64,000 bases of DNA. Source: Rhodomicrobium sp. (lineage in GTDB: Bacteria; Pseudomonadota; Alphaproteobacteria; Rhizobiales; HXMU1428-3). The position numbers and the translations under genes are program-made. Below the pieces are notes generated by a model. It saw only the letters and a program-made list of their open reading frames with translations. It did no database searches and was not told the origin of the DNA. Where the stretch lies: contig BQJK01000001.1 in NCBI GenBank assembly GCA_021604665.1, positions 682,001 through 746,000 of the forward strand. Direction: 5' to 3'. This document shows positions 17,054 through 26,534 of the stretch, piece after piece (position 1 is the stretch's first letter; every line of letters starts with the position of its first letter).

Positions 17054-20000
17054 ATGATCGACGATACAGACAAAACATCTTCACCCATAGAAACCATCAT
17101 TAATTGGTCTGTTAAAAATCAACTGCTTGTCATCATCGGGTGTCTGGCCTTGCTGGTAGCAGGTGTCATAGCCATCAAATCCACCCCCCTGGATGCCATC
17201 CCTGATTTAACGGATACGCAAGTCATTATCCGCACAGATTTTAATGGCCAGTCACCAAAACTCATAGAAGACCTCATCACCTACCCGCTCTCAACCACCC
17301 TGCTTGGCCTGCCAAGAACCAAAGCAGTGCGCGGATTTTCCATGTTCGGAACCAGTTTTGTTTATGTCATCTTTGAAGATGATGTTGATCAATATTGGGC
17401 GAGAGCCCGCGTCATCGAAGCCCTGGCAACACTGGGTTCTGACCTACCAGAAAACGTAAAACCAAAAATCGGACCAGATGCCACCGGCGTTGGCTGGGTC
17501 TATCAATACAGCCTGATAGACAAAACCGGCAAACATGATCTGGCTGAGCTGCGCACCCTACAAGATTGGTTCCTGAAATTTGAGCTCGGCGCCGTTGACG
17601 GCGTCTCAGAAGTTGCCTCAGTTGGCGGTTTCGTCAAACAATATCAAGTGCTGATCGATCCCAATCGTTTAAGAGCCTATGATGTCCCGATCAACCGAAT
17701 TGCAGAAGCTGTAAAAGCCTCTTCAAAAGAAGTCGGCGGCCGTGTAATTGAGCAGGGCGAAACCGAATTTATAGTCCGCTCAACCGGCTACATCAAAAAC
17801 ATTGAGCAACTGAAAGAGACTGTTGTTTTTTCAACAAATGGTGCCCCGGTTCTCCTTTCGAATATTGCCCGCGTCATCGAAGGCCCGGAACTTCGCCGCG
17901 GCGTTGTGGAGCTAAATGGAGAAGGAGAAACAGTTAGCGGCATTATAGTTATGCGCACCGGTGAAAACGCTCTTAACGTCATTAACCGCATCAAAGATAA
18001 AATAGAGAGCCTAAAACCCAGCCTACCAGATGGGGTAGAAATAATACCAGTTTATGACAGAGCCCCCCTGATCGAAGGGGCCGTCAACTACCTCACAATA
18101 AAACTCATAGAAGAAGCCATAGTGGTCGCCATTATATGTTGGATCTTCCTCCTACATATACGCTCAGCCCTTGTCGCCATAATCACCTTGCCACTCGGCA
18201 TACTGGCAGCTTTTATTCTAATGTCCTGGCAAGGCATCACCGCAAATATCATGTCATTAGGCGGCATCGCCATTGCCATTGGCGCCATGGTAGATGCCTC
18301 CATCGTCATGGTAGAAAATGCTCACCGCAAATTAAGCAACCTTGAAGATGATGCAAGCCACACCGCAAAACAAACAGCAATTCTGAACGCTGCCAAAGAG
18401 GTTGGCCCTGGGCTGTTTTTCTCTCTTTTAATTATAACTGTTTCATTCATTCCGGTATTCGCCCTCACCGGCCAAAGCTATCGTCTCTTTGCGCCGCTAG
18501 CCTTCACCAAAACATATGCTATGGCTTTCGCTTCACTGCTCTCAATCACCCTGGTGCCTGTGTTAATGCTATGGCTCATACGCGGCCGCATAAAACCAGA
18601 ACATGCAAACCCCCTCAATAGATATTTCATCTCTCTATACACGCCGCTTTTAAATGGAGCGATGAAATATAAGAGACTAACTCTACTAACCCTCGCGCTG
18701 CTGCTGGTCTCGATAATCATCCCAATTAAAAACACCGGCTCAGAATTCATGCCCCCACTCTATGAAGGTGAGCTCCTCTATATGCCGACAACATTGCCCG
18801 GCATCTCCATCACCAAAGCCAAAGAAATCCTCGCCCAAACCAACCGCCTGATCAAAACCGTTCCAGAGGTAGAAAGAGCCTTTGGCAAAGTCGGCCGCGC
18901 TGATACAGCCACAGACCCAGCCCCCATCTCAATGATAGAAACATGGGTAAAACTAAAACCAAAATCTGAATGGCGAGACGGTATGGATCTAAAAAAAATT
19001 ACCGAAGATCTGGACAAGCGCACGAAACTGCCAGGGCTAATCAATAGCTGGGGGTACCCGATCAAAATCCGAATGGATATGATCTCAACCGGCATTCGCA
19101 CCCCCGTCGGTCTTAAAATCTCCGGGACTGACCTGAAAGAGATAGAGCGAGTTGCACTAAAAATAGAAGCTCTTGTCAAAACCATCCCTGGCACCCGTTC
19201 CGCCTTCGCAGACCGTGTCATCGGCGGCAAATATCTCGAAATTGAACCACAGCGCCGTGAACTTGCCAGGCAAAATATAGACCTGGCAACATTTCAAAAT
19301 GTCATTCAAACGGCCCTTGGCGGTATTAAGCTGGCAGAGAGCATACAAGGGCGTGAGCGCTATAATATTCTCCTGCGTTATGACCGCCCCTTCAGGGACA
19401 CACCCGAAGAAATCAAAACAATATTGATCCCAACACCACAAGGACAGCACATACCCTTGTCACAACTTGCCACCACAAAACTAACCGATGGCCCCTCGAT
19501 GCTGCGTTCAGAGAATGCCCGCCTAAACGGCTGGGTTTTTGTCGATATAAAAGACAGAGACATCGGCACATATGTTGAAGAAGCGCAAAAACTCATAAAT
19601 GAGAAAATCCAACTTCCCGCCGGTTATAGCCTCACATGGTCAGGGCAATATGAGCAGCTGCAAAAAGCGCGGCAACAGCTAAGCCTCGCTATTCCAGCTG
19701 TCATCGTAATCATTTTCGCATTATTGATGCTGCACTTCCAAGCCATAGACAAAACCATGATCATCATGCTGTCTCTACCATTCGGGCTCATAGGCGGTTT
19801 TTGGGCGGTATATCTGGCCGGATACAATCTCTCAATCGCCGTTGCAGTTGGTTTCATCGCCCTCGGCGGTATAGCCATTGAAACAGCCATTGTCATGTTG
19901 CTCTACATCGACCAACAGATAAAAACACACAACCCAAAAAATAGAGCCCAATTAAGCTCAGCAATCCTGAGCGGGGCTATACAGCGGGTTAGACCAAAAT

Positions 20001-20188
20001 TAATGACCGTCCTCACAATCATCATAGGGCTGCTACCAATATTCATAACAGATGGCCCCGGCGCAGATGTAATGCGCCGCATAGCCCTCCCCATGGTCGG
20101 CGGTATGGTCACAACAACCATACTTACTCTCATCGTAATCCCGGTGATTTATTATCTATGGTTGGGGCGCAGCTATAAACACGCATAA
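17054..20188 (+). CDS. cusA: CusA-type heavy-metal efflux RND pump
   Basis: The 1044-residue protein has the 12-helix RND layout with two large periplasmic loops. The proton-relay motif GAMVDASIVMVEN is present, and the three methionines that bind Cu+/Ag+ in E. coli CusA are conserved in LLYMP, SMIETW and DMISTG, which argues for copper or silver rather than cobalt/zinc/cadmium. It forms a tripartite system with the CusB adaptor encoded just upstream. Length matches the family (about 1040). The gene is complete and followed by a TPR gene after 155 bases. Confidence 0.92.
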   Translation: MIDDTDKTSSPIETIINWSVKNQLLVIIGCLALLVAGVIAIKSTPLDAIPDLTDTQVIIRTDFNGQSPKLIEDLITYPLSTTLLGLPRTKAVRGFSMFGTSFVYVIFEDDVDQYWARARVIEALATLGSDLPENVKPKIGPDATGVGWVYQYSLIDKTGKHDLAELRTLQDWFLKFELGAVDGVSEVASVGGFVKQYQVLIDPNRLRAYDVPINRIAEAVKASSKEVGGRVIEQGETEFIVRSTGYIKNIEQLKETVVFSTNGAPVLLSNIARVIEGPELRRGVVELNGEGETVSGIIVMRTGENALNVINRIKDKIESLKPSLPDGVEIIPVYDRAPLIEGAVNYLTIKLIEEAIVVAIICWIFLLHIRSALVAIITLPLGILAAFILMSWQGITANIMSLGGIAIAIGAMVDASIVMVENAHRKLSNLEDDASHTAKQTAILNAAKEVGPGLFFSLLIITVSFIPVFALTGQSYRLFAPLAFTKTYAMAFASLLSITLVPVLMLWLIRGRIKPEHANPLNRYFISLYTPLLNGAMKYKRLTLLTLALLLVSIIIPIKNTGSEFMPPLYEGELLYMPTTLPGISITKAKEILAQTNRLIKTVPEVERAFGKVGRADTATDPAPISMIETWVKLKPKSEWRDGMDLKKITEDLDKRTKLPGLINSWGYPIKIRMDMISTGIRTPVGLKISGTDLKEIERVALKIEALVKTIPGTRSAFADRVIGGKYLEIEPQRRELARQNIDLATFQNVIQTALGGIKLAESIQGRERYNILLRYDRPFRDTPEEIKTILIPTPQGQHIPLSQLATTKLTDGPSMLRSENARLNGWVFVDIKDRDIGTYVEEAQKLINEKIQLPAGYSLTWSGQYEQLQKARQQLSLAIPAVIVIIFALLMLHFQAIDKTMIIMLSLPFGLIGGFWAVYLAGYNLSIAVAVGFIALGGIAIETAIVMLLYIDQQIKTHNPKNRAQLSSAILSGAIQRVRPKLMTVLTIIIGLLPIFITDGPGADVMRRIALPMVGGMVTTTILTLIVIPVIYYLWLGRSYKHA

Positions 20189-20343
20189 CAAAACAAGTGC
20201 CGGAGTATAAGTGGGCATAGCCAGGGCATCACAATTTCTTGAAATGAGCTGATCTATTTGATGTAAGCCTCTTTCCATCATAAGCTTTACCTATGCAGGC
20301 AGAGAATGATTGCTGCAAGAGCAGTAAAAGGAGGCCCAAAAAG

Positions 20344-21021
20344 ATGACTTTCATATCAAAGAGCCAAACTCATCAAGCCCATAAAACAAAACCAACTCTA
20401 TTGAAAAAATTGAGACACCTAAAGCTATGCAGTCTCTCGATCTGTCTCGCCCTCCCCCTGATAGGGCCGCCAGTCTCTATAGTGAAAGCTGAGCAAGCAT
20501 CAGAGCAACAGCAGAGCCAAAAGAGTAAGAAAACTTCTCATCATCTGCAGCAGGCCAAAAAGCGCAAGCAGCTATTTATGAAACTCAAACATGCCGCATC
20601 AGAAGCCGAAGCACGGCAAATTGAATATGACATCTGGCAGCATTGGCTAAGAGATACAGACATCACAAGCCGCACCCTGGTTATGGACGCTATGGAGATA
20701 CGCTCAACGCCGCATTTCGACCACGCCATGGAGCTCCTAAACACTGCCATAAAACGCACTCCAGATTATGCCGAAGCCTGGAACCAACGGGCCTTCATGC
20801 ATTTCCTGAACAATGATTATGCTGCGTCATTAAAGGATATTGAAAAAGCACTGGCACTAGAGCCCAAACATTTTGGCGCACTTGCCGGCAAGGCCCGTAT
20901 TCTAATGAAGCAAGGCCGCTATAGTGATATGCAAGCTGTTTTAAAAATGGCCCTTGAAATACACCCCTGGCTGAAAGAGCGTAAGTTGCTAAATCCCGAA
21001 AATCTCGGACAACCTCTCTAG
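20344..21021 (+). CDS. TPR-repeat protein with N-terminal signal/anchor segment
   Basis: A near-perfect Shine-Dalgarno sequence AGGAGG (20329-20334), nine bases before ATG 20344, sets the start and gives 225 residues; an in-frame ATG 17 codons earlier has no such site. The protein has a basic N-terminus and hydrophobic segment (LCSLSICLALPLIG), a Gln/Lys-rich linker, and about three tetratricopeptide repeats (residues 125-210) with the W/Y-A-A-P spacing (AEAWNQRAFMHFLNN, ALAGKARILMKQGRY). It is probably periplasmic and mediates protein-protein contacts. Its position after cusA may be incidental. Confidence 0.75.
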   Translation: MTFISKSQTHQAHKTKPTLLKKLRHLKLCSLSICLALPLIGPPVSIVKAEQASEQQQSQKSKKTSHHLQQAKKRKQLFMKLKHAASEAEARQIEYDIWQHWLRDTDITSRTLVMDAMEIRSTPHFDHAMELLNTAIKRTPDYAEAWNQRAFMHFLNNDYAASLKDIEKALALEPKHFGALAGKARILMKQGRYSDMQAVLKMALEIHPWLKERKLLNPENLGQPL

Positions 21022-21110
21022 GTCAGATATTTTGAATTGGGTGAAACCAGGTGCATCTGGCGCTAATGACTTATGTTGCCAATAGGGTCTAGTATCAGCA
21101 ACGTCTAATA

Positions 21111-21992
21111 TCAGAGACTTCTCAAATAAGACGGGCGAACAGAATTTTCTCCCAAACGGGTCGCAGCAATCTCAGCTATCAACCGGTTTTTATCCCGCGG
21201 CAAATTCCCCGCCAACGCCAAACAATTCGAAGCATGGTTAGAGCGAAAAATAACCGGCGATTGCGGCGCCAGAAGTGTGAGTAACATCTCCTGCTCTGCT
21301 AAAATACCATCATCATCTTGCAAGCAAAAATCATCGGGCTGTTGTGCCATAAATTCCTGATAAGACCCTTCATCAAGCATCAATTGCAATGTCGAGAGAT
21401 AGTTAGGTGCAGCTTTGTTAATCAACTCAGCAGTTCCCTGAATATGCGCCTGCCAGTCAGCTTGCCCCCCAAGGCCAAGAATGACCGTCGCCGAAATCTT
21501 AATATTAGCATCACGCGCCCGCTTAATCGCAGAAATATGAGTTTTCTGGCTAGCACCTTTAATGATCCGTTTTAGAATTAGATTTGAGCCAGATTCAATA
21601 CCAAGGTAAACCAGTTTCAAACCCTTGGAGCGCAGCAATGCCAGCTCCTCAGGCGTTTTATCATTGAGATTTTTCGGCATTGCATAACAGGAAACCCGAG
21701 TGAGATTGCTAAAATTCTCATGCAGCACATCGAGTAGCTGAACAAGATGATCCGTTGGTAAAACAAGCGCATCCCCATCAGCTAAAAAAACACGATCAGC
21801 CTCCGGGTAAACCCGAGCCATCGCCTCAATTTCGGCAGACACAATCTCTATCGGCCGCGCTATATAAGACTTGGTCTTATACATTGAACAGAAGGTACAA
21901 CGATTAAATGAACATCCAAGCGTTGCCTGCACAATCAAATTCCGCCCCTCACTTGGCGGGCGGTAAAGCGGTTCATTATATGAAATCAACAA
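21111..21992 (-). CDS. Radical SAM protein
   Basis: The 293-residue protein carries the radical SAM cluster motif C-x3-C-x2-C as CSFNRCTFC (about residues 27-35), the GG-like strand VFLADGDALV and GIESGS, which bind the 4Fe-4S cluster and SAM. There is no B12 domain or SPASM-type extra cluster visible. The arrangement resembles the Elp3/HemN-like radical SAM proteins annotated only as putative; the reaction is unknown. A TAG in frame 18 bases upstream limits the choice of start: TTG 21992, with ACAGGA nine bases before it, is the best start and there is no upstream ATG. Not obviously in an operon. Confidence 0.85.
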   Translation of the reverse strand: MLISYNEPLYRPPSEGRNLIVQATLGCSFNRCTFCSMYKTKSYIARPIEIVSAEIEAMARVYPEADRVFLADGDALVLPTDHLVQLLDVLHENFSNLTRVSCYAMPKNLNDKTPEELALLRSKGLKLVYLGIESGSNLILKRIIKGASQKTHISAIKRARDANIKISATVILGLGGQADWQAHIQGTAELINKAAPNYLSTLQLMLDEGSYQEFMAQQPDDFCLQDDDGILAEQEMLLTLLAPQSPVIFRSNHASNCLALAGNLPRDKNRLIAEIAATRLGENSVRPSYLRSL

Positions 21993-22292
21993 ATGAAAAA
22001 TTCCTGTCTAACCAACATCACAATGTTTAAGCCCCCACACAGATAAGCATATATTATATGCCGCCCATGCCACTCCTATAGGAATAGAGTGCTCTGTTCA
22101 CAGAATTAAGAGATTACAACATCTGGCCATTTTAATGAAGTTAGGAAACCACCCCCCCAACAGAACAAGCATCTGGCCAAACACATTAGAATTCACCAAC
22201 CAACCAGATATAAACTATGGTTATGCATGGCAAATCAAGAGAGGTGAAACAATCATCTCTCATCGAAATATGTATAATGAGGGGAAGTAAAG
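21993..22292. other. Intergenic region between the radical SAM gene and tRNA-Lys
   Basis: Three hundred bases without a credible coding frame. A short imperfect hairpin with CACTC/GAGTG arms lies near 22070-22090, with no clear T-run. The 3' side of the tRNA (just below 22293) is followed on the minus strand by a T-rich stretch without a stem. I see no integrase attachment repeat or mobile-element remnant. Confidence 0.4.
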
Positions 22293-22368
22293 TGGTGAGC
22301 CCTGAAGGATTCGAACCTTCGACCTACTGATTAAAAGTCAGTTGCTCTACCAACTGAGCTAAGGGCCC
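22293..22368 (-). tRNA. tRNA-Lys (anticodon UUU)
   Basis: On the minus strand the 76 bases fold as a full cloverleaf: acceptor GGGCCCT with AGGGCTC, D-arm TTAGCTCAGTTGGTAGAGC, anticodon loop ACTTTTAAT with anticodon TTT flanked by CTG/CAG stem bases, T-arm GGTTCGAATCC, and encoded 3' CCA. The invariant bases are present. The identity is lysine. A promoter-like pair and a terminator-like hairpin lie directly upstream (see separate entries). Confidence 0.97.
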
Positions 22369-22370
22369 CC

Positions 22371-22400
22371 AAAAAACATCCAGACCAAATGATCTGGATG
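22371..22400 (-). terminator. Terminator-like hairpin directly upstream of tRNA-Lys
   Basis: Read on the minus strand, CATCCAGA pairs perfectly with TCTGGATG over 8 bp around an 8-base loop (22393-22400 with 22377-22384) and is followed by six Ts (22371-22376). This has all the marks of an intrinsic terminator, yet its T-run ends two bases before the first base of the tRNA and lies downstream of the only promoter-like pair seen. It may be a leaky attenuator or a processing signal. Confidence 0.65.
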
Positions 22401-22431
22401 GGTGGGTACGCATCTTGTGTGCGAAGCGGTG

Positions 22432-22460
22432 AAAATAGGTAGTTAAATTCAAACCGTCAA
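22432..22460 (-). promoter_or_regulatory. Probable promoter of tRNA-Lys
   Basis: On the minus strand TTGACG (22455-22460) and TATTTT (22432-22437) are separated by 17 bases, the ideal spacing for a housekeeping sigma factor, with TTGAC being the usual strong -35 of alphaproteobacterial stable-RNA promoters. Transcription would start near 22425, about 57 bases before the tRNA, and run through the hairpin at 22371-22400. Confidence 0.6.
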
Positions 22461-22709
22461 GTGATGGTTTGCTATTTTTGCCCGAAAAAGTCAAACAAAA
22501 TGATAAATGTTTTCCCAGCCCGACCTAATTAACCCAAACGATCAAAAAATCTCCTGACACTCAGGTCGAATAAGCTATAACTATCAGCTAAATAAGGCGC
22601 AAATCTTAACAATCATTAACAGTTAGCTCTTTTGACCTAAGGGCATCACCGCGCCGGCGCATTCAGCACTCTGAAGAATCTATACCGCAGAAATGAAACC
22701 AGAAACATC
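22461..22709. other. Intergenic region upstream of the DMT transporter
   Basis: Together with the tRNA leader this makes a 341-base gap. The part beyond the tRNA promoter contains no coding frame, repeat or convincing operator that I can see. It presumably contains the promoter of the transporter gene at 22710. Confidence 0.35.
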
Positions 22710-23627
22710 ATGACAAACCGCTCTGCCATCGGCCTGATGTGCCTTGCCGTACTCTGTTTTTCAGTTCTCGACAGCACCGCCAAATATCTGGGTGAATTTA
22801 CCTCAATCCCCTTCGAACAAGTTCTATGGCTGCGTTTCTTAACTCATAGCGCCCTGCTCATGCTGCTCTATTCACCGCCAAAATTCTTTCAGGCCCTGAA
22901 AACAAAAGCGCCCAGGGCTCAGCTCGTCCGCACATTAACAATGCTGGGGGCAACGGCCTTTAACTTCTGGGCGTTAAAATATCTACAGCTAGATCAAACC
23001 ATAACCATATTCTTCCTAAGCCCCTTACTAATAGCGGCACTTGCCGGGCCGCTTTTAGGGGAGCGATTGGAAAAAACACAGTTTCTTGCGGTAATCTTCG
23101 GGTTTTTAGGTGTTTTAATCGTCACCAGGCCAGGCTTTGGTGGCATCCATTGGGCTGTCGGCCTTTCACTAATGGCCACATTATCCCTCGCTTTTTATAA
23201 TGTCTTCACCCGCTATACCTCAAGATATGACAACAACAATACCAATCAGATATATGCGCCCTTAGGTGGAGCTTTTCTTTTCGCCCCCTTTGCTATCACC
23301 TCATGGCAAACACCAGATAGTTTATTTATCTGGGCGCTGCTATTTTCACTCGGCATCTCAGGCGGAATGGGCCACTGGTTATTGATCACAGCACATCGCC
23401 ATGCCCCAGCCCCATTGCTGGCACCGTTCATTTATCTTGGCATCATTTCAATGCCAATCATCGGTTATTATATCTTTGATGATGTGCCCTCAACATGGAC
23501 ACTCGCCGGCGCCGTTTGCGTTATTGCCTCCGGTCTATATCTCTGGTCACGAGAAAAAGAGAGCCGCAAAAACAAACGGGGCTATGGGCCAGAAAATTCA
23601 GCAGCAGAGCCACCAATTCAACCCTGA
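22710..23627 (+). CDS. DMT (EamA) family transporter
   Basis: The 305-residue protein has ten hydrophobic segments arranged as two five-helix EamA repeats, with the usual start [22 protein letters not shown] and the inter-helix sequences VLWLRF, ALKYL and LLGERL. Drug/metabolite transporters export amino acids, nucleosides or other metabolites across the inner membrane; the substrate cannot be told. It is monocistronic and its last 10 bases overlap the 3' end of the convergent tgt gene. Confidence 0.88.
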   Translation: MTNRSAIGLMCLAVLCFSVLDSTAKYLGEFTSIPFEQVLWLRFLTHSALLMLLYSPPKFFQALKTKAPRAQLVRTLTMLGATAFNFWALKYLQLDQTITIFFLSPLLIAALAGPLLGERLEKTQFLAVIFGFLGVLIVTRPGFGGIHWAVGLSLMATLSLAFYNVFTRYTSRYDNNNTNQIYAPLGGAFLFAPFAITSWQTPDSLFIWALLFSLGISGGMGHWLLITAHRHAPAPLLAPFIYLGIISMPIIGYYIFDDVPSTWTLAGAVCVIASGLYLWSREKESRKNKRGYGPENSAAEPPIQP

Positions 23628-24736
23628 TACCGGGCCCTGAACTCAACGGCGAACGCCTCAAACCGCTCTTCTTCAATGGCCGCCCGCATCTCAGCCATCA
23701 AGCGCTGATAGAAATCAATATTTGCCCAGCTTAACAACATTGCCCCCAACAACTCCCCAGAGCGAATAAGATGATGAAGATACGCCCGGCTATAATCCCG
23801 AGCAGCTGGGCACTCACTCGTTGCATCAAGCGGTGATGGATCATCTTTAAAGCGGGCATTTTTGATATTTATTTTGCCATCAAATGTAAACAGCTGACCA
23901 TGGCGACCAGAGCGCGTCGGCATCACACAATCAAACATATCAACCCCCCGCTCAACAGCGCCTAATAAATCAAGCGGCGTACCGACCCCCATGAGATAGC
24001 GCGGTTTCTCAGCGGGTAAATGGGGCAGGGTAAAATCAAGCACACGAAACATTTCACACTGCCCCTCACCAACAGCAAGCCCGCCAACCGCATAACCTGG
24101 AAACTCAATTTCCTGCAATGCTTCAGCTGAGCGGCGGCGCAAATCTTCATAAACACCGCCTTGCACAATTCCAAATATCGCCTGCCCCGGCGCACTATAT
24201 TTTTCAAATGCTGTTTTTGAGCGCGTCGCCCACCGCATCGAAAGATCCATAGATTTTTTAGCCTCACTATGGGTCGCAGGAAATGGTGTGCATTCATCAA
24301 ATGCCATTTGAATATCAGACCCAAGCAACGCCTGGATCTCTAATGAGCGCTCAGGGCTCAACGTATGGCGGCTACCATCAATGTGAGATTGAAAGGTCAC
24401 CCCCTCTTCCGTAATCTTGCGCAATTTAGAAAGCGACATAACCTGAAACCCACCAGAATCTGTGAGTATCGGATGCGGCCATTTCATAAACTTATGTAAT
24501 CCACCTAACTCAGCAATTAGCTCAGCGCCCGGGCGCAACATCAGGTGATATGTATTACCCAGCACAATATCAGCGCCCGTCCCGCGCACCCATTCAGGCA
24601 ACATGCCTTTAACGGTGGCTGCAGTGCCAACAGGCATAAAAGCCGGGGTTTCAATCGTGCCATGGGGGGTGGTCACCCGCCCCCGCCGCGCGGCGCCATC
24701 GCAATTCATCAGCTCATATGAAAACATCTCAACCAT
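23618..24736 (-). CDS. tgt: tRNA-guanine transglycosylase lacking most zinc ligands
   Basis: The 372-residue enzyme exchanges guanine-34 for preQ1 in tRNAs with GUN anticodons. The substrate and catalytic segments are intact: [12 protein letters not shown] (general base Asp93), GGLAVGEG and [10 protein letters not shown] (nucleophile Asp270). The structural zinc site is largely gone: of the four E. coli ligands (Cys302, Cys304, Cys307, His333) only one Cys remains (Cys310), the other positions being Ser308, Ala313 and Ala339. The surrounding helix ([11 protein letters not shown]) is kept, so the domain probably folds without zinc. Its ATG overlaps the queA stop (TGATG); a TTG one codon earlier is less likely. 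Part of the queA-tgt queuosine operon. Confidence 0.93.
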   Translation of the reverse strand: MVEMFSYELMNCDGAARRGRVTTPHGTIETPAFMPVGTAATVKGMLPEWVRGTGADIVLGNTYHLMLRPGAELIAELGGLHKFMKWPHPILTDSGGFQVMSLSKLRKITEEGVTFQSHIDGSRHTLSPERSLEIQALLGSDIQMAFDECTPFPATHSEAKKSMDLSMRWATRSKTAFEKYSAPGQAIFGIVQGGVYEDLRRRSAEALQEIEFPGYAVGGLAVGEGQCEMFRVLDFTLPHLPAEKPRYLMGVGTPLDLLGAVERGVDMFDCVMPTRSGRHGQLFTFDGKINIKNARFKDDPSPLDATSECPAARDYSRAYLHHLIRSGELLGAMLLSWANIDFYQRLMAEMRAAIEEERFEAFAVEFRARYQG

Positions 24737-25830
24737 CAACCCTCTCCCCGCTCCAAAAGCGATGCATCACCATATGAGTAAAACCGATATTTCTGATCAA
24801 TAGCGTGAGCATATGCCTGCTTCATCACAGATGAGCCTGAAAAAGCAGACACCAGCATAAACAATGTAGATTTGGGCAAATGAAAATTAGTCATCAACCT
24901 GTCTACAACCTGAAACTGAAACCCCGGTGTTATAAATATATCCGTCTCGCCGCGCCATGATTTTAACGTGCCAGAGTTCGCCTTCGCCGCCGCTTCTAAC
25001 AATCTCAAAGAGGTCGTCCCAACAGCACACACACGTTTGCCTGCGGCCTTAGCCTGCTTAATAACCTGCACAGTATCGTCTGTTACCTCGCCCCATTCAG
25101 CATGCATCTGATGGTCAGCTATGTTTTGAGTTTTCACCGGCAAAAATGTCCCTGCCCCCACATGCAGCGTAACCCGCAAGACCTTAACGCCGCGCGCTTC
25201 TATTTCATTTAGTAAGGAAGGGGTAAAATGTAGCCCGGCCGTAGGGGCAGCGACTGAGCCATCATATTGGCTATATACCGTTTGATAGCTTTGAAAATCT
25301 GACTGATCCGGCGCACGCTTAGCCGCTATATATGGCGGCAGTGGCATAGCCCCAACCATCTTTAACCGCTCATCAAGCACCGCCCCTGTAAGGCTGAATG
25401 ATATAAGAACCTCACCGCCCCCTTCTACGGTTTCAACCCGGCCATCAAGCCGGCCCATATCACAAGAGTTATTATCATCGCCAAACTGAAGAAGATCACC
25501 GGCCTTAAGCCGTTTAGCAGGTTTGGCAAAAGCCAACCATTCATTCTCAGAAACTCGTTTATGGAGGTTAAGGTGAATTGAGGCAGAATACTCACCCCGT
25601 ATCCGCACACCATCAAGAGCAGCTGGCAGAACCCGGCTGTCATTAACAACTAAAACATCACCAGCTTCAAAATAGGAAGGCAGGTCTTTCACCATGTTGT
25701 CTGAAAAGTCACCCCCCTCAGACACATGCAGCAACCGCCCCCCATCACGCTCATCCGGCGGATAAAGTGCAATTAACTCTTCAGGTAGTGTGAAATCAAA
25801 ATCATCAAGTTGCAAAACAAGTTGCTCCAA
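24736..25830 (-). CDS. queA: S-adenosylmethionine:tRNA ribosyltransferase-isomerase
   Basis: The 364-residue protein shows QueA signatures: [15 protein letters not shown] near the N-terminus, [40 protein letters not shown] and the C-terminal [19 protein letters not shown]. It transfers and isomerises the ribosyl part of SAM onto preQ1-tRNA, giving epoxyqueuosine, directly after the step of Tgt encoded by the overlapping gene. Its ATG is at 25830. The terminator after the cyclophilin gene lies between it and the upstream genes, so queA-tgt probably has its own promoter in 25831-25940. Confidence 0.95.
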   Translation of the reverse strand: MEQLVLQLDDFDFTLPEELIALYPPDERDGGRLLHVSEGGDFSDNMVKDLPSYFEAGDVLVVNDSRVLPAALDGVRIRGEYSASIHLNLHKRVSENEWLAFAKPAKRLKAGDLLQFGDDNNSCDMGRLDGRVETVEGGGEVLISFSLTGAVLDERLKMVGAMPLPPYIAAKRAPDQSDFQSYQTVYSQYDGSVAAPTAGLHFTPSLLNEIEARGVKVLRVTLHVGAGTFLPVKTQNIADHQMHAEWGEVTDDTVQVIKQAKAAGKRVCAVGTTSLRLLEAAAKANSGTLKSWRGETDIFITPGFQFQVVDRLMTNFHLPKSTLFMLVSAFSGSSVMKQAYAHAIDQKYRFYSYGDASLLERGEG

Positions 25831-25944
25831 TGATCAAGCGTTAGAGAGAGTATCATTTAGCATAAAAGAACTATCACGCTAGAAAGCCCCACAAAACGAC
25901 CACTCTCTAAGACGAGAATTGTGAATTACACCCTCAAACAAATA

Positions 25945-25966
25945 GGGCCTCTTGAAGAAGAGGCCC
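25945..25966 (-). terminator. Intrinsic terminator after the cytoplasmic cyclophilin gene
   Basis: A 9-bp GC-rich stem (GGGCCTCTT with AAGAGGCCC, 25945-25953 and 25958-25966) closes a 4-base loop. On the minus strand it is followed by a moderately T-rich stretch (TATTTGTTTG). It lies about 46 bases beyond the stop of the gene at 26013. Confidence 0.7.
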
Positions 25967-26012
25967 CTTGAAATCGTCTCAATAATCCCTGCTTAAAACA
26001 GCATCACTGTTA

Positions 26013-26486
26013 TTAAGCAGCGTCAGCAGCAACCCGCATGCTAACAATCTGATCAGGGTCACGCACAGGTTCCCCGCGCTTAATTTGATCAACATAATCC
26101 ATACCGGAGATAACACGACCCCAAGCCGTATATTGCCCATCAAGGAAAGAGGCATCATCAAAGCAGATGAAGAATTGACTATCAGCAGAATTAGGCGCCT
26201 GCGCCCGTGCCATAGAACATACACCGCGAAGATGAGGTGTATTATTAAATTCAGCTGCTAAATTCTGGCCAGAGCCACCCGTGCCCGTGCCGGTTGGGTC
26301 ACCGGTTTGAGCCATAAAACCATCAATCACCCGGTGAAAAACAATGCCATCATAAAATTTTTCACGAGCCAGCTCTTTAATCCGAGCCACATGGTTCGGC
26401 GCAACATCTGGTAACAGCTCAATGATAACTTCACCATGAGTGATGTTCAAAATTAGTGTATTTTCCGGATCTTTAATTTCAGTCAT
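26013..26486 (-). CDS. ppiB: Peptidyl-prolyl cis-trans isomerase, cytoplasmic cyclophilin type
   Basis: The 157-residue protein is a compact bacterial cyclophilin: FHRVIDGFMAQTGDPTGTGTGG carries the catalytic Arg and Phe/Met positions, followed by GVCSMARA, NSADSQFFICF and FLDGQYTAWGRV. It catalyses proline isomerisation and lacks any export signal. ATG 26486 is preferred because AAGGAA lies five bases upstream; an earlier frame start adds 12 very basic residues. It follows a homologous exported cyclophilin on the same strand after 48 bases, the usual ppiA-ppiB tandem of this group. Confidence 0.92.
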   Translation of the reverse strand: MTEIKDPENTLILNITHGEVIIELLPDVAPNHVARIKELAREKFYDGIVFHRVIDGFMAQTGDPTGTGTGGSGQNLAAEFNNTPHLRGVCSMARAQAPNSADSQFFICFDDASFLDGQYTAWGRVISGMDYVDQIKRGEPVRDPDQIVSMRVAADAA

Positions 26487-26534
26487 TTTATTCCTTAAGT
26501 CTTTTCTTCGTCGTCTATTCAACTGCGCCGTGAT

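Noticed and set aside
22293-22368. tRNA-Lys as an integration site of a genomic island.
   Set aside because: No integrase, duplicated tRNA 3' end or foreign-looking genes are seen on either side within the window.
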